Positions 36,378-46,728 of a stretch of DNA of 64,000 bases are shown here, one piece after another. This DNA is from Bacillota bacterium (GTDB lineage: Bacteria; Bacillota_A; Clostridia; Lachnospirales; Lachnospiraceae). The translations under genes were made by a program, and so were the position numbers. The notes below the pieces were generated by a model that ran no database searches, was not told where the DNA came from, and saw nothing but the letters and a program-made list of their open reading frames with translations. Each line of letters opens with the position of its first letter. Position 1 is the stretch's first letter. The stretch covers positions 1 to 64,000 of the forward strand of contig JAEYMU010000058.1 in NCBI GenBank assembly GCA_023407175.1, given 5' to 3'.

Positions 36378-37055
36378 ATGAAATATCATATTTATTATGT
36401 TGAGGATGACAGGGACATAGCCGAGGGTGTTAAAAGCTATCTACAAAGCAAAAATCTGTTGGTGAGTACGGCAGCCTCTGTAGAGGAAGCAAAAAGAATT
36501 TTGCAGGAGCGGCTGCCCTCTTTAATCCTGATTGACTGGAACCTGCCGGATGGCAGCGGGGACAGGCTGTGTCAATGGATACGCAGTAAGTGGAGAGAAC
36601 TTCCGGTTATCTTTATTACGGTCAGAGGAGACAGTAAAGATATGGTACAGGGGTTTCATAACGGAGCCGACGATTATATGGTAAAGCCCTTTGAGCTTGA
36701 GGTGCTGTATTCCAGGATATGTGCCATATTAAGAAGGACGGGTAAGGCCTGTGAGACGAGGCTGACCTGCGGACCGGTCTGCCTTGATAAAAATAAGCTC
36801 CAGGTTTTTTATGAAGGGAAAGAAATAGGCTTAAGTGTAATGGAATATCAGCTGCTGTTAATTCTGATGGAAAATAAAAACCATACGCTGACCAGGCAAA
36901 GACTGCTGGAACTAATCTGGGATGTAAACGGAAATTTTGTCAATGACAATACACTGACGGTTACGATGAAGCGCCTTCGGGAAAAGCTTCATAATCCAAG
37001 GTGTATCAAGACAGTGAGAAGCTTTGGATACCGAATGGAGGAGGAGCAGGCATGA
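36378..37055 (+). CDS. OmpR-family response regulator
   Basis: A 225-aa protein. I prefer ATG 36378 (AAAGGGG 8 nt upstream) to ATG 36354. Receiver domain: acidic pocket EDD, phospho-acceptor Asp53 (LIDWNLPDG), Thr in FITVRG, Lys in VKPFE. The C-terminal winged-helix DNA-binding domain runs ~128-225 (MEYQLLLILM, LTVTMKRLREKL, VRSFGYRM). It overlaps the kinase gene by 4 nt and precedes an ABC exporter, the arrangement seen in Bce/Vra-type peptide-resistance modules. Confidence 0.93.
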   Translation: MKYHIYYVEDDRDIAEGVKSYLQSKNLLVSTAASVEEAKRILQERLPSLILIDWNLPDGSGDRLCQWIRSKWRELPVIFITVRGDSKDMVQGFHNGADDYMVKPFELEVLYSRICAILRRTGKACETRLTCGPVCLDKNKLQVFYEGKEIGLSVMEYQLLLILMENKNHTLTRQRLLELIWDVNGNFVNDNTLTVTMKRLREKLHNPRCIKTVRSFGYRMEEEQA

Positions 37056-38293
37056 ACAGGAAAAATGCGGTTACCGTTATGCTGATCCTATTGCTGAGCG
37101 CGCTGATCAGCAGCTCTATCGCAGCATTGCTTACTGCCAATTTTTATTCCGCGCATCAGTTCCGCCTGTTATCTTCCGTGGCGCAGCAAATGGTATCCAG
37201 GTATCCTGAAAAAGAACAGGAGATTATAGGACTTATAAGGGAGGGGAGCCTTCAAAGGGAGCATAGCAGCGGGCTTCTTTCTGGCTATGGCTATGATAAG
37301 GAAAGCTTCGCTGTTCCTTACGAAGCCCGTATCATAGGCTACGGCGCAGCCTCCACCCTGCTTTGCGGATTTTTGCTGTGCCTGTTATTTCTGTCTTTGA
37401 GAAGAAGATACAAAAAGCGTATCGCTGAACTGACCGGCTATCTGGAGAAAATCAATCTGGGCGAAAGTATGAAGAATGTCCCGCAAAAAGCGAGCCATAA
37501 ACATCTCCACACACAAGTCCTTGTGTCGGAGAGTGCGGGGATTTTGCAGCCCATAGAGGATGCATTCGCACCTTTGCAGGATGAAATATATAAAACAGTA
37601 ACGAATCTTCGCCAGACCAAGGATGCTGCCCTGCAGGCCAGGGAGCACTTTGCCGATAATCTGGCCAATATATCGCATCAGATTAAAACACCCATTACCT
37701 CTATTTCCATCATGACCCAGTTGTTAGAACAGGAATGGGATGAAAAGCATGTAAGAAGGATAAAAAAGCAGACCCTGCGCCTGGAGCAGCTGGCAAAAGC
37801 CCTGCTGACACTTTCACGGATCGATGCCGGGGTGCTTAAGCTGGAGAAGCAGCAGATCGATGTTTACACCCTGCTGCAGGTATCGGTGGAAGCCCTGGAT
37901 GATATCATCATGGAAAAAGAGCTTGAAGTCTCCCTGCCCAATAACCCTGAGGCGGTATTTCAGGGGGATATGGAATGGTCCGCCGAGTCTTTTATCAACC
38001 TGTTGAAAAACTGTGCAGAGCATACTCCCCGGGGAGGAAGCATTACGATTAATTACTCGCAAAACCCTCTTTATACAGAAATCATTATAAGTGACAACGG
38101 TACAGGCTTCTCGGAAAAGGACCTTCCCCATGTTTTCGAGCGTTTCTACCGGGGAGACGGAGCCTGCAAGGAAGGGATTGGAATAGGGCTGTCCCTTGCC
38201 CGTTCCATCATAGAGCTGCAAAATGGGATCATCCGCTGCAAAAACCTGCCGGAGGGCGGAGCGTGCTTTACCGTAAGATTTTACAGTCACTGA
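37052..38293 (+). CDS. Sensor histidine kinase
   Basis: A 413-aa protein starting in the ATGA overlap with the regulator. Two membrane helices (~8-30 and ~97-118) enclose an extracellular loop of ~65 residues. The H-box NISHQIKTPITSI has phospho-His at ~209. The ATP domain has the N-box NLLKNCAEHT, the G1 motif SDNGTGF and G2 GIGIGLSLA. The loop is longer than that of intramembrane-sensing BceS kinases (which have almost none), so it may sense a ligand directly. Confidence 0.93.
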   Translation: MNRKNAVTVMLILLLSALISSSIAALLTANFYSAHQFRLLSSVAQQMVSRYPEKEQEIIGLIREGSLQREHSSGLLSGYGYDKESFAVPYEARIIGYGAASTLLCGFLLCLLFLSLRRRYKKRIAELTGYLEKINLGESMKNVPQKASHKHLHTQVLVSESAGILQPIEDAFAPLQDEIYKTVTNLRQTKDAALQAREHFADNLANISHQIKTPITSISIMTQLLEQEWDEKHVRRIKKQTLRLEQLAKALLTLSRIDAGVLKLEKQQIDVYTLLQVSVEALDDIIMEKELEVSLPNNPEAVFQGDMEWSAESFINLLKNCAEHTPRGGSITINYSQNPLYTEIIISDNGTGFSEKDLPHVFERFYRGDGACKEGIGIGLSLARSIIELQNGIIRCKNLPEGGACFTVRFYSH

Positions 38294-38349
38294 GTTGTCA
38301 CTTTAGCATGCTATTATGCTTGTAACAGTATCTGAAGGGAGGAACCGGC

Positions 38350-39030
38350 GTGGAAATTCTTAGGTGCGAGGGTATTACTAAAATATACGGAAAAGGGGCC
38401 AATCAGGTGACGGCCCTGAATGATTTAAGCTTTAACGTGGAACAGGGAGAATTTATAGCGATCATGGGAGCCTCCGGCTCCGGTAAATCGACCCTGCTTC
38501 ATTTGCTGGGGGGCGTGGACCGGCCGACCGAGGGGAAAATATGGATTGATCATCTGGATATGTCCACTTTGAATGCTACCGCTGCAGCTATTTTCAGACG
38601 AAGAAAGGTAGGGCTGATTTATCAGTTTTATAATTTGATACCGACACTTACGGTCAGGAAAAATATCCTGCTTCCGATGCTGCTGGATAAACGAAAGCCG
38701 GAGATGCAGTATTTTAACCAGGTTATTGCTTCCCTGGGGCTGGAGGATAAACTGGATTGTATGCCGAGCCAGCTGTCGGGAGGGCAGCAGCAAAGAACCG
38801 CCATTGCCCGCTCCCTGTTATATCGTCCGGCAATTATTCTGGCTGATGAACCCACCGGAAATCTTGACCAGAAAAACTCAAGAGAAATTGTTGAGCTATT
38901 AAAGCTTTCCAACAGGAATCTAAAACAAACCATTCTTCTAATTACACATGACGAGAATATTGCTTTGGAGGCAGAGCGAATTATTACCATAGAGGACGGG
39001 CAGATGATATCGGATAAAAAGGTGGGCTGA
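38350..39030 (+). CDS. Bce/MacB-type ABC transporter ATPase
   Basis: A 226-aa protein with a GTG start and AGGGAGG 8 nt upstream. Walker [11 protein letters not shown]-loop [11 protein letters not shown], signature LSGGQQQR, Walker [12 protein letters not shown] and H-loop THD are all complete. It pairs with the 737-aa FtsX-type permease after it. Such pairs expel or detach antimicrobial peptides under control of the adjacent two-component system. Confidence 0.92.
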   Translation: MEILRCEGITKIYGKGANQVTALNDLSFNVEQGEFIAIMGASGSGKSTLLHLLGGVDRPTEGKIWIDHLDMSTLNATAAAIFRRRKVGLIYQFYNLIPTLTVRKNILLPMLLDKRKPEMQYFNQVIASLGLEDKLDCMPSQLSGGQQQRTAIARSLLYRPAIILADEPTGNLDQKNSREIVELLKLSNRNLKQTILLITHDENIALEAERIITIEDGQMISDKKVG

Positions 39031-39075
39031 TACTGGCTGACACAAAGCATTTGTAATACCGGGAGGTAAATGACA

Positions 39076-41289
39076 ATGTGGAAAGAGTATTCCATGAATC
39101 ATATAAAGAATAATAAATCAACCAGTATATCCATTATGGTTGCGGCCCTCATAGCCTCACTCTTCATTTCGCTGATATGCGGAGTATTTTATAATATGTG
39201 GGCTGATAATATAGCACGTTTGATCCAAAAGGAAGGAGACTGGCAGGGAAGATTAGTCGGTAGTATTTCTAAGGATGATATCAAAACAATCGAGAGCTTT
39301 TCCAACGTAGAAAAAGTAATATTTGAAATGGACGATACGAGCGGGAAGACTGTGGTATCCGTCTATTTTAACCATTGGAGAAGTATTTATAAGGAGCTGC
39401 CCCAGATTGCCCGTAAGATAGGTCTGGACACTGAAAAGGGCAATGCTAAGATATTGTTTCATAATGAGCTTCTATCTGAATATTTTATATTTTCCCCGGA
39501 GGAAAAAAAGAATCCGCCTCTGTTACTGACATTTTACGTGCTGGTTATGCTGGCGGCCTGCTTTTCCCTGTTACTGATTATACGCAGTGCCTTCGGAGTA
39601 TCTATGAATACGAGGATACAGCAGCTGGGAATTTTACAAAGCGTGGGGGCTACACCGAGACAGATACGAACTGCTTTGATGCAGGAGGCATTTATCCTGT
39701 GTACAGCTCCGGTGCTGATCGGAATTGGTGCAGGTCTGGGCCTGTGCCTGCTGTTTTTGAAGTTTGCCAATCATATTACCGTGGCCTTAGGGGAAGCAGG
39801 TGCCGCCTTCCACTATAGTCCGGCGGTATTCCTGGTTACAATTTTTATATGCCTTTTTACGGTGCTGCTGTCAGCGTGGCTGCCTGCAAGAAAATTAAGC
39901 AAGCTAAGCCCTATGGAGGCAATCAGGGGAAATGCGGGTGAGTCGACAGGGAAGAAAAAGAAAAAATCTCTCCTGCCCCTGCTGTTTGGTCTGGAAGGTG
40001 AATTGGCTGTAAAATCCATGCAGGCGAGAAAAAAAGCCTACCGGACCTCTGCCCTGTCACTCGGCCTGGCATTTCTGGTGTTCAGTATTTTTCTGGATTT
40101 TATGACCCTGTCAGGGATCAGCACCAAGCATACCTATTTTGAGCGCTACAAAGACACTTGGGACTTTATGGTGACAGTCAGGAATATGGACAGCCAGGAT
40201 ATGGAGCTGCTGGACAGCATCAGGAACATCTCCGGGGTCCTTGCATGTACCGCCTATCGTAAGGAAACCGCCTATACATACCTGACGGAGGAGATGCAAA
40301 GCGACGAATTAAGGTCCCTGGGAGGCATTACAAAGCTTAAGGAGGATACGGCGGAAAAAAGCGGGGAATATCTGATTGAAGTTCCCTTGATTATATTAGA
40401 TGATGGAAGCTTTGAAGAGTATTGCAGTGATGCAGGAGTGGCCGCCGGGGCCTTAGGGGAACCGGCCGGCGTAGCTGTGAACACCATATGGGATAGTGAA
40501 AACAGCAATTTCAGATATAAGCAATACATTCCCTTCCTCACGACACAGGAGAACCGAAGGCTTGCTCTGTTTACCGATACGGAGTCTGCAACCGGGGGCT
40601 TCTCCCTGAAAATCGGTGCCTATACGGACCAGACTCCGAATTTGCGGGAGGAATATAATAATTATTCTCTGGTTCAAATCCTGTCGGAAAGTACCTACAT
40701 AAGTGAGGTAGACCCCTTTTATGAGAGCGGAAATGAGATGTATTTTAATATCACAACGGATTCTTCGGACAAAGGGGCGGATATCCAGGAAAAATTGAGC
40801 GCACTTTTGGAGAAGCGTTATGACTATACGCTGGAAGGCAGGGCAGAGGAGGAGGCCTTTAATGAGGCGGTGAGTAAAGGCTATCTGCTTTTGACCGGGA
40901 CCTTATGCGGACTTCTTGCCTGTATCGGTATTGCAAGTGTATTCTCCAACACACTGGGTTTTCTGTACCAGAGAAAGCGTGAATTTGCAAGATATTTATC
41001 CGTGGGTATGACTCCCGGGGGGATGAAGAAGCTTCTGTTGGCGGAAGCCGTTCGTGTCGGAGTAAAGCCCTTATTAATCAGTATTCCCTTTAATCTTCTG
41101 TTTGTGGTGTTTGCAGTGAATGCAAGCTATCTGGATCCTATAGAATTCATAGAGCAGATGCCGGTAATACCTCTGACAGTATTTGCGGTAATCATACTGG
41201 GGGCTGTAGGAGCAGCCTATTATATCGGAGGCAGAAAACTTAGACAAAGTGATATGGCACAGATATTGAAGAATGATGCCATGTATTAG
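39076..41289 (+). CDS. FtsX/BceB-type ABC transporter permease
   Basis: A 737-aa protein; ATG 39076 has better spacing from GGGAGG than ATG 39070. It has about ten membrane helices in the BceB arrangement: one at the N-terminus, three at ~160-275 (with [18 protein letters not shown] as coupling helix), one near ~320, a ~250-residue extracellular domain, and three at the C-terminus (from ~590; [20 protein letters not shown]). Peptide-antibiotic resistance transporters have this layout. The substrate cannot be read from sequence. Confidence 0.88.
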   Translation: MWKEYSMNHIKNNKSTSISIMVAALIASLFISLICGVFYNMWADNIARLIQKEGDWQGRLVGSISKDDIKTIESFSNVEKVIFEMDDTSGKTVVSVYFNHWRSIYKELPQIARKIGLDTEKGNAKILFHNELLSEYFIFSPEEKKNPPLLLTFYVLVMLAACFSLLLIIRSAFGVSMNTRIQQLGILQSVGATPRQIRTALMQEAFILCTAPVLIGIGAGLGLCLLFLKFANHITVALGEAGAAFHYSPAVFLVTIFICLFTVLLSAWLPARKLSKLSPMEAIRGNAGESTGKKKKKSLLPLLFGLEGELAVKSMQARKKAYRTSALSLGLAFLVFSIFLDFMTLSGISTKHTYFERYKDTWDFMVTVRNMDSQDMELLDSIRNISGVLACTAYRKETAYTYLTEEMQSDELRSLGGITKLKEDTAEKSGEYLIEVPLIILDDGSFEEYCSDAGVAAGALGEPAGVAVNTIWDSENSNFRYKQYIPFLTTQENRRLALFTDTESATGGFSLKIGAYTDQTPNLREEYNNYSLVQILSESTYISEVDPFYESGNEMYFNITTDSSDKGADIQEKLSALLEKRYDYTLEGRAEEEAFNEAVSKGYLLLTGTLCGLLACIGIASVFSNTLGFLYQRKREFARYLSVGMTPGGMKKLLLAEAVRVGVKPLLISIPFNLLFVVFAVNASYLDPIEFIEQMPVIPLTVFAVIILGAVGAAYYIGGRKLRQSDMAQILKNDAMY

Positions 41290-41308
41290 CTGAAAGCATA
41301 GCTTGAGG

Positions 41309-41337
41309 GTGTGGACTTAACCGGTCCGCACTTTTTT
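41309..41337 (+). terminator. Terminator after the Bce-like operon
   Basis: GTGTGGAC/GTCCGCAC stem (8 bp, one wobble) with a 7-nt loop, followed by TTTTTT. Confidence 0.75.
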
Positions 41338-41366
41338 ATTGTAATAAATTCTAGTTTAGTAAAAAA

Positions 41367-41421
41367 ATGTATAGAAAAACAAAATACGGTTGTGTTATCT
41401 GTGAAAAAAATAGTCTAGGAT
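41367..41421 (+). promoter_or_regulatory. Mannan-locus motif copy 1 and activator-type promoter
   Basis: ATGTATAGAAAAACAAAAT at 41367-41385. A -10-like TAGGAT (41416-41421) starts exactly 49 bp from the motif start. No good -35 is present. It lies ~80 bp before the first sugar-binding protein gene. Same motif at 48346, 49962 and 56868. Confidence 0.65.
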
Positions 41422-41466
41422 ATTTATTGAGCTGCAGCGAATAAAAAAATAGGGAGATCGTATATT

Positions 41467-42813
41467 ATGAAAAAGATGTTAGTAAGTCTATTAATATTTT
41501 CTATGCTTGTCATGAGTCTGGTTGGATGCAGTAAAGACAAAGCAGAAGACACCTCCAAGCAGAACGGGAAGACTGAGACGGCATTTGGAAGCGAGGTTTC
41601 GACTGACATTAAAGCGAATCTCACGGTATTTACAAACCGTACGGACTTAATTGATACAGTATATAAGGATTACATAGCAGAATTTAATAAAATTTATCCG
41701 AATGTCAAAGTGGAATACGAAGCAATGACAAATTATGAGGAAGATATTACAATCCGTCTGACAACAGAGGATTGGGGCGATATCTGTATGATTCCGAAGA
41801 CAGTGGCAACCGCTGATTTGGGAAAATACTTTGTATCCTTCGGAAGTGTGGAGGAGCTGGAGCCCACCTATAATTTTGTGACAGAGAAAGCAAGCGGCGG
41901 ACAGGTATACGGAATGCCCTGGGCATGTACGGCACAGGGTGTTGTATATAACAAGAAGGTATTTGAAGAGGCCGGTGTTACAAAGATTCCAACAACTCCC
42001 GAAGAATTCCTGGAGGCTATGCAAAAGATTAAGGATAATACGGATGCTATTCCCTATTATACAAACTATGCCGCAGGCTGGCCGTTAAGCGCATGGGAGG
42101 ATTATGCCTTTGGCGGAGCAACAGGGGATGCCGATTACAGAAATAATGTATTGCCGAGAGAAGAAAATCCCTTCGTGGCAGGAAAATCACATTATACTGT
42201 ATATAAGCTGATGTATGACCTGGCAAATAAGGGCTTGATTGAAGATGATCCTACCACAACCGACTGGGAAGCCTGTAAGGGTATGTTAGGACGCGGTGAA
42301 ATCGGTGCCATGGCACTTGGCTCCTGGTCAGTGGTTCAGATGCAGGATCAGGCTGATAATCCGGATGATATTGGCTATATGCCTTTCCCGATTACAGTAA
42401 ACGGCAAGCAATATGCAACTGCCGCTGCAGATTATTGCTTTGGTATTAACGCAAAGAGCTCCGAGGATGATATCCTTGCTTCCAAAGCATATATTAATTG
42501 GTTAATCACAAAATCAGGCTATGCACAGTCCCAGGGTTCTATTTCCGTATTAAAGTCAGACTCGTTGCCGGTAACCTTACAGGATTTTGTCGATGCAAAT
42601 GTGGAATTGATTGCGAGCGCGCCTGCGACCGCAGAAAACGAAGGTCTCTTTGATAAAATCAATGACGAATCGGAGGTCGGCCTAACCTCCAATGAGCAGA
42701 AGGCAAGAATTATCGAAGCTGCCATTGGCTTAACCGGAGAAAGCTTTGATGATATCATGAAGGATTGGAACGAGAAATGGAGCAACGCTCAGAAAGCGGA
42801 AGGAATTAAATAA
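41467..42813 (+). CDS. Sugar ABC transporter substrate-binding lipoprotein (family 1)
   Basis: A 448-aa protein with a lipoprotein signal peptide (LVMSLVGC, lipid-carrying Cys21). The mature part has the SBP family-1 fold: NLTVFTNRTDL, VYGMPWACTAQGVVYNKKVF, and GEIGAMALGSWSVV. It captures an oligosaccharide outside the membrane for the two permeases that follow. The setting with GH26 and GH5 enzymes suggests manno-oligosaccharides, by inference only. A perfect hairpin separates it from the permease genes, which often allows higher binding-protein expression. Confidence 0.9.
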   Translation: MKKMLVSLLIFSMLVMSLVGCSKDKAEDTSKQNGKTETAFGSEVSTDIKANLTVFTNRTDLIDTVYKDYIAEFNKIYPNVKVEYEAMTNYEEDITIRLTTEDWGDICMIPKTVATADLGKYFVSFGSVEELEPTYNFVTEKASGGQVYGMPWACTAQGVVYNKKVFEEAGVTKIPTTPEEFLEAMQKIKDNTDAIPYYTNYAAGWPLSAWEDYAFGGATGDADYRNNVLPREENPFVAGKSHYTVYKLMYDLANKGLIEDDPTTTDWEACKGMLGRGEIGAMALGSWSVVQMQDQADNPDDIGYMPFPITVNGKQYATAAADYCFGINAKSSEDDILASKAYINWLITKSGYAQSQGSISVLKSDSLPVTLQDFVDANVELIASAPATAENEGLFDKINDESEVGLTSNEQKARIIEAAIGLTGESFDDIMKDWNEKWSNAQKAEGIK

Positions 42814-42832
42814 GTAAAATGCAGGAAGGGCG

Positions 42833-42861
42833 AGGGACGTAGTGCTACAGGCTACGTCCCT
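42833..42861 (+). promoter_or_regulatory. Intercistronic hairpin between binding-protein and permease genes
   Basis: A perfect 10-bp stem AGGGACGTAG/CTACGTCCCT with a 9-nt loop and no T tract. A comparable element (58314-58348) lies at the same place in the second transporter operon. It is probably an mRNA 3'-end stabiliser. Confidence 0.55.
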
Positions 42862-42915
42862 AATTCTTGACAGAATATATGAAAAATGCCGCAAAGCGGT
42901 GTTATGGAGGAAAGC

Positions 42916-43839
42916 ATGAATGCCGGAAAGCAAGCAGTAAAATATAACTTTAAGCATTGGCTAAGAAGCAGACAGGGGCAGAAGTGGATGGTACTATTTA
43001 TCTTTTTGCTGGTACCCCTGACCTTGCTTTTTGTATTTACCTATTTACCCTTTGCAAAGATGCTTCAGTTCAGCTTCTACAAGATGGGCTACCTTGGAGA
43101 CAGAGAATTTATCGGACTGGATAATTACAAGGAAGTCTTTACGAGGCCGGAATATTTCGCCACGCTGAAAATCAGTATCTATTATTTTGTGGGTGCATTT
43201 ATACAGATGGCACTGGCATTGTATTTTGCCACTCTGTTGGGCTTCAAATTAAAGGGGGGCAATATCTTCAAGGGAGTGCTGTTTTTCCCGTATCTTATTA
43301 ACGGGGTTGCCATAGGATTTGTCTTTTTATATTTCTTTAAAAGAATGGGTACCCTGGACACGCTGCTGCAGCTGCTCGGCGTCCCTATGGATTCGATACC
43401 CTATTGGCTGAAGAACAGAAGCATTAACAATATATCCCTAAGCTTTGTTTCAATCTGGCGCTATATGGGGCAGAATTTGATAATGTTCATCGGGGCAATC
43501 CAATCCATAGACAACAATCTATATGAGGCTTCCAGCCTGGATGGTGCCAACCGGTGGCAGCAGTTTTGTTACATCATTCTGCCAAGTATTAAAACAGTGG
43601 TCAGCCTGAACTTGATTCTGGCAGTCAAGGGTGCAATCAGTGTATTTGAGATTCCGTATATTATAACAAATGGTTCCAACGGTACAGCAACCTTTGTAAT
43701 TCAGACCATTCAAACCGCATTTAAGTTTAAAAAGGTTGGCCTGGCCTCCGCCATGGCAACGGTGCTTCTGCTTCTGATTTTACTGATTACTGCCATTCAG
43801 GAATATTGCTTTCGCGAGAAAAGGGGTAAGAACAGATGA
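42916..43839 (+). CDS. CUT1-family sugar ABC permease (MalF/UgpA type)
   Basis: A 307-aa protein; ATG 42916 follows GGAGG (the frame from 42886 would add ten residues without a site). Six membrane helices. The inner-membrane EAA loop is NNLYEASSLDGANRWQQFCYIILPSI. The next permease starts in a 4-nt overlap. No transporter ATPase lies in the locus; CUT1 systems of Firmicutes commonly use a shared MsmK-type ATPase encoded elsewhere. Confidence 0.93.
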   Translation: MNAGKQAVKYNFKHWLRSRQGQKWMVLFIFLLVPLTLLFVFTYLPFAKMLQFSFYKMGYLGDREFIGLDNYKEVFTRPEYFATLKISIYYFVGAFIQMALALYFATLLGFKLKGGNIFKGVLFFPYLINGVAIGFVFLYFFKRMGTLDTLLQLLGVPMDSIPYWLKNRSINNISLSFVSIWRYMGQNLIMFIGAIQSIDNNLYEASSLDGANRWQQFCYIILPSIKTVVSLNLILAVKGAISVFEIPYIITNGSNGTATFVIQTIQTAFKFKKVGLASAMATVLLLLILLITAIQEYCFREKRGKNR

Positions 43840-44669
43840 AGCTAAAAAAGATTACGATAAATTTTCTTAAATATGCATCGCTGGTTTTGGCGGCCTTTGT
43901 AGCTGTAATACCTTTGGTTGTTGTTTTTCTGATTTCCTTTAAGACTCAGGAGGAATTCAGAAATAGCGGAACACTGGAATTGCCCGGGAATTTGTTGAAT
44001 TTTGAAAACTACGTCAGAGCCTTCGTTGATGGCAGGATGCTGGTGGGCTTTTTTAACACGGCGGTTATTTTGCTTATTTCCATGATCGGAACGATACTGA
44101 CAGGAACAATGACGGCTTATGTATTAAACCGGTTTGACTTTAAAGCAAAGGGGCTTGTAAAGTCCGCATTTCTCATTGCGACTCTGGTGCCGTCAGTAAC
44201 GATGCAGGTTACCTGCTATCAGATTATGAATACCCTGAATCTGGTGAATACCAGAGCCTCTGTCATCCTGCTTTATATAGGAACGGATATTATTGCAATT
44301 TATATCTTCCTGCAGTTTTTAGAAAATATTGCGGTTTCCTTGGACGAATCTGCAATTGTTGACGGAGCCTCTTATTTTACGGTGTTTTTCAAGATTATTA
44401 TCCCTTTGATAAAGCCGGCGATTGTTACTGTCATTATTATCAAGGGAGTTAATATTTATAATGATTTCTATACGCCGTTCCTGTATATGACGAGCAGAAA
44501 ATTAATGGTAATTTCCACTTCTCTCTACAATTTCCAAGGCCCTTACGGTACCCAGTGGCAGATTATATGTGCGGGCATTGTAATAACGATTCTACCGACA
44601 CTTATTATTTTCCTGCTGCTGCAGAAAAACATCTACAACGGTCTGACCCAGGGAGCCGTGAAGGAATAA
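43836..44669 (+). CDS. CUT1-family sugar ABC permease (MalG/UgpE type)
   Basis: A 277-aa protein with six membrane helices and the EAA loop LDESAIVDGASYFTVFFKIIIPLIKP. It starts within the preceding gene's stop (ATGA). With the partner permease it forms the channel for the sugar captured by the 41467 lipoprotein. A bidirectional terminator follows. Confidence 0.93.
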   Translation: MKLKKITINFLKYASLVLAAFVAVIPLVVVFLISFKTQEEFRNSGTLELPGNLLNFENYVRAFVDGRMLVGFFNTAVILLISMIGTILTGTMTAYVLNRFDFKAKGLVKSAFLIATLVPSVTMQVTCYQIMNTLNLVNTRASVILLYIGTDIIAIYIFLQFLENIAVSLDESAIVDGASYFTVFFKIIIPLIKPAIVTVIIIKGVNIYNDFYTPFLYMTSRKLMVISTSLYNFQGPYGTQWQIICAGIVITILPTLIIFLLLQKNIYNGLTQGAVKE

Positions 44670-44696
44670 TATGGCGGGCTTTATGCCGGGACAATA

Positions 44697-44772
44697 AAAA
44701 TTTTAGAGCTTTGCAGGAGATGATGGGCGGAGTTATCAAACGCCCGCATCATTGCAAAAACTCTAAAATTTT
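44697..44772. terminator. Bidirectional terminator between convergent genes
   Basis: AAAATTTTAGAG/CTCTAAAATTTT (12 bp perfect) with an inner stem TGATGGGCG/CGCCCGCATCA. T runs lie on both sides, so it can serve the permease operon (+) and the kinase gene (-), whose stop is at 44778. Confidence 0.8.
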
Positions 44773-44777
44773 CTTTT

Positions 44778-46568
44778 TTATTTATTTTCCAGGGGAAGGG
44801 TGATGATAACCTTTGTGCCTGCTTCAGGTGAGCTTTGGATTACCAGGCCATAATCCTCTCCATATCTGATTTTAATCCGCTTATTGACATTGCGCAGCCC
44901 GATACTGTTGAAGGAATTATTTTTATCATTAATATAATCATTTAAGTCCTTGGTTAGCTTCTCCGACATGCCCTTTCCGTTGTCGCTTACCTCAAACACC
45001 AGAATATTCTTGTCCCGCTTATAGCCCTTGATTATAATCTCGCCTCCGGAGCGGATATCCTTCATGCCATGATAAATTGCGTTTTCGACAATGGGCTGTA
45101 AGATCAGCTTGATGATATGAATGACAAGCAGATTGGGATCAACCTCGATTTTAATCTGATATACGGAATGAAACCGGATATCCTGCAGGGAAATATATTT
45201 TTGAAGATTGTCCAGCTCCTCGCTTACTGTCACCTCGGTTTTGTTTTTATTGATGCCGTATCGCAGGATACTGCCCAGGTTGGAGGCCATTTCAGAGGTG
45301 GTATTGTCATCATGGATGGTTGCCATCATACTGATGGACTCCAGGGTATTATAGATAAAATGGGGATTGATTTGTGACTGCAGCATCTGCAGCTCCAGCT
45401 CACTCTGTCGGATTTGTTCCACATACACCTCCTGAATCAGGCTGTTTATCTTACTGGTCATGGAATTAAAGGAATTTGACAATACACCAATTTCATCCTT
45501 GCTGTGGATATTGATTTTTACGTTGAAATCCCCGTTTTCCGCCAGCTTCATCAAGGATACCAGTCTCTTTAACGGATATACGATTTGGGAGGATACCACG
45601 AAGATCAGCAGCAAGGAAAATATAATTAACAGGGTGGTGATGATGATATTGGACAACTGCATACCCTTCAAATCGCGGAACATTTCATCATAAGGAATGA
45701 GGCTGATCAGCCGCCAGCCGCTGTAGTCTGACAACAGGGAAGAGGCCATATATTTTGTACCGTCAATTGTCAGGGTTTTATGCTCGCTGGCCAGACCCCA
45801 GTTAATATCGGAGATATCGCTGGAGACATCCTTGGCAATGTTCGCCTCCTGCGTGTCATAGATAACATAATCGTCATGCAGGATCAGGATACGGTGGCCC
45901 GAGGTCAGCTTCATATTTTCGCATAGGTCACGAAAGAAATCAATTTTGGTATTGACCAAAAGAACTCCGATCACATTGCTGCTTTCAAAGCGGACGATGC
46001 CCCTTGCGATACCGAATACATAGATGGGACCTTTATTATTCGAGACATAGGGGAATTCGTAGGTGTCAACGATGACCGGCTTTCCGAAGAGCTCGATACT
46101 CTCCTGAAACCAGGACTTGTCCACCGGATTCATAACGCGGAAGATGGGAGTCCGCACCTTGTAGTCACCGACACCGGATAAATTAAAAACATAGCAGGAA
46201 TCCACATTTGCCTTATAGGCCAGAATTTCTTCAAACATTTGCTCACTCATTTTCTGAAACTCCAGCGTCATGGAATTGGTGATGTTAAAATTATCAAGGC
46301 TGCGAAGATAGGTTTTGTCCGCCTGCTTGTAGGTCAGGGGAATCTTTGTTATATTGCTGATATCCATAAGGTAATCATCAATTTTACTGATAGCCTGATG
46401 GTCAGTCTGACTTACGATTGTGAAGGTGGAAGACTGTTTTTCGGAGGTAAAGGCCGTAAAATTCATATATGAAATGGCAAGCATGACAACAAATACAATC
46501 AGCATGATAAAAGACAGCCGGAAGAAAATGGGTTTGTTGTTAAAAAAATGAATGGGTTTTTTAAACAT
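44778..46568 (-). CDS. YesM-type sensor histidine kinase
   Basis: A 596-aa protein on the minus strand. I chose the ATG at 46568 (AAAGGA upstream) over a longer frame to 46637. Membrane helices at ~14-36 and ~290-312 enclose a large extracellular Cache-type domain. HAMP follows (~313-365). The His_kinase region QINPHFIYNTLESISMM carries the phospho-His, and the ATPase domain has SDNGKGM and GIGLRNV-like motifs (SIGLRNVNKRI). YesM/YesN pairs control polysaccharide-utilisation genes in Firmicutes. Unusually, it is transcribed away from its regulator gene (46729, plus strand). Confidence 0.9.
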   Translation of the reverse strand: MFKKPIHFFNNKPIFFRLSFIMLIVFVVMLAISYMNFTAFTSEKQSSTFTIVSQTDHQAISKIDDYLMDISNITKIPLTYKQADKTYLRSLDNFNITNSMTLEFQKMSEQMFEEILAYKANVDSCYVFNLSGVGDYKVRTPIFRVMNPVDKSWFQESIELFGKPVIVDTYEFPYVSNNKGPIYVFGIARGIVRFESSNVIGVLLVNTKIDFFRDLCENMKLTSGHRILILHDDYVIYDTQEANIAKDVSSDISDINWGLASEHKTLTIDGTKYMASSLLSDYSGWRLISLIPYDEMFRDLKGMQLSNIIITTLLIIFSLLLIFVVSSQIVYPLKRLVSLMKLAENGDFNVKINIHSKDEIGVLSNSFNSMTSKINSLIQEVYVEQIRQSELELQMLQSQINPHFIYNTLESISMMATIHDDNTTSEMASNLGSILRYGINKNKTEVTVSEELDNLQKYISLQDIRFHSVYQIKIEVDPNLLVIHIIKLILQPIVENAIYHGMKDIRSGGEIIIKGYKRDKNILVFEVSDNGKGMSEKLTKDLNDYINDKNNSFNSIGLRNVNKRIKIRYGEDYGLVIQSSPEAGTKVIITLPLENK

Positions 46569-46645
46569 GGCTTCCAATCCTTTCAAAGGGATAAGTAAAA
46601 TACAAGCTAAGTAAGTAGCTTTGTAACTATTGTACAAAAAATAAG

Positions 46646-46684
46646 TTGTAAACGCAAGTGTTATCCGTTATAATTAATAACGGA
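46646..46684 (+). promoter_or_regulatory. Promoter and overlapping inverted repeat of the YesN-type gene
   Basis: TTGTAA (46646), 17-bp spacer, TATAAT (46669-46674). A perfect 8-bp inverted repeat TCCGTTAT-AATTA-ATAACGGA (46664-46684) covers the -10 and start site, as an autoregulatory operator would. Confidence 0.6.
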
Positions 46685-46728
46685 ACAGGAGATAAAGTAA
46701 TCAATATTACTCTTTTGGAGGCATAATT

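Noticed and set aside
42833..42861. The hairpin after the first sugar-binding gene as a terminator
   Set aside because: The stem is perfect but no T tract follows, and the downstream permeases need read-through.
46643..46662. A possible catabolite-response (cre) site near TTGTAAACGCAAGTG
   Set aside because: Only the left half (TGTAAACG) fits the consensus; the right half does not.
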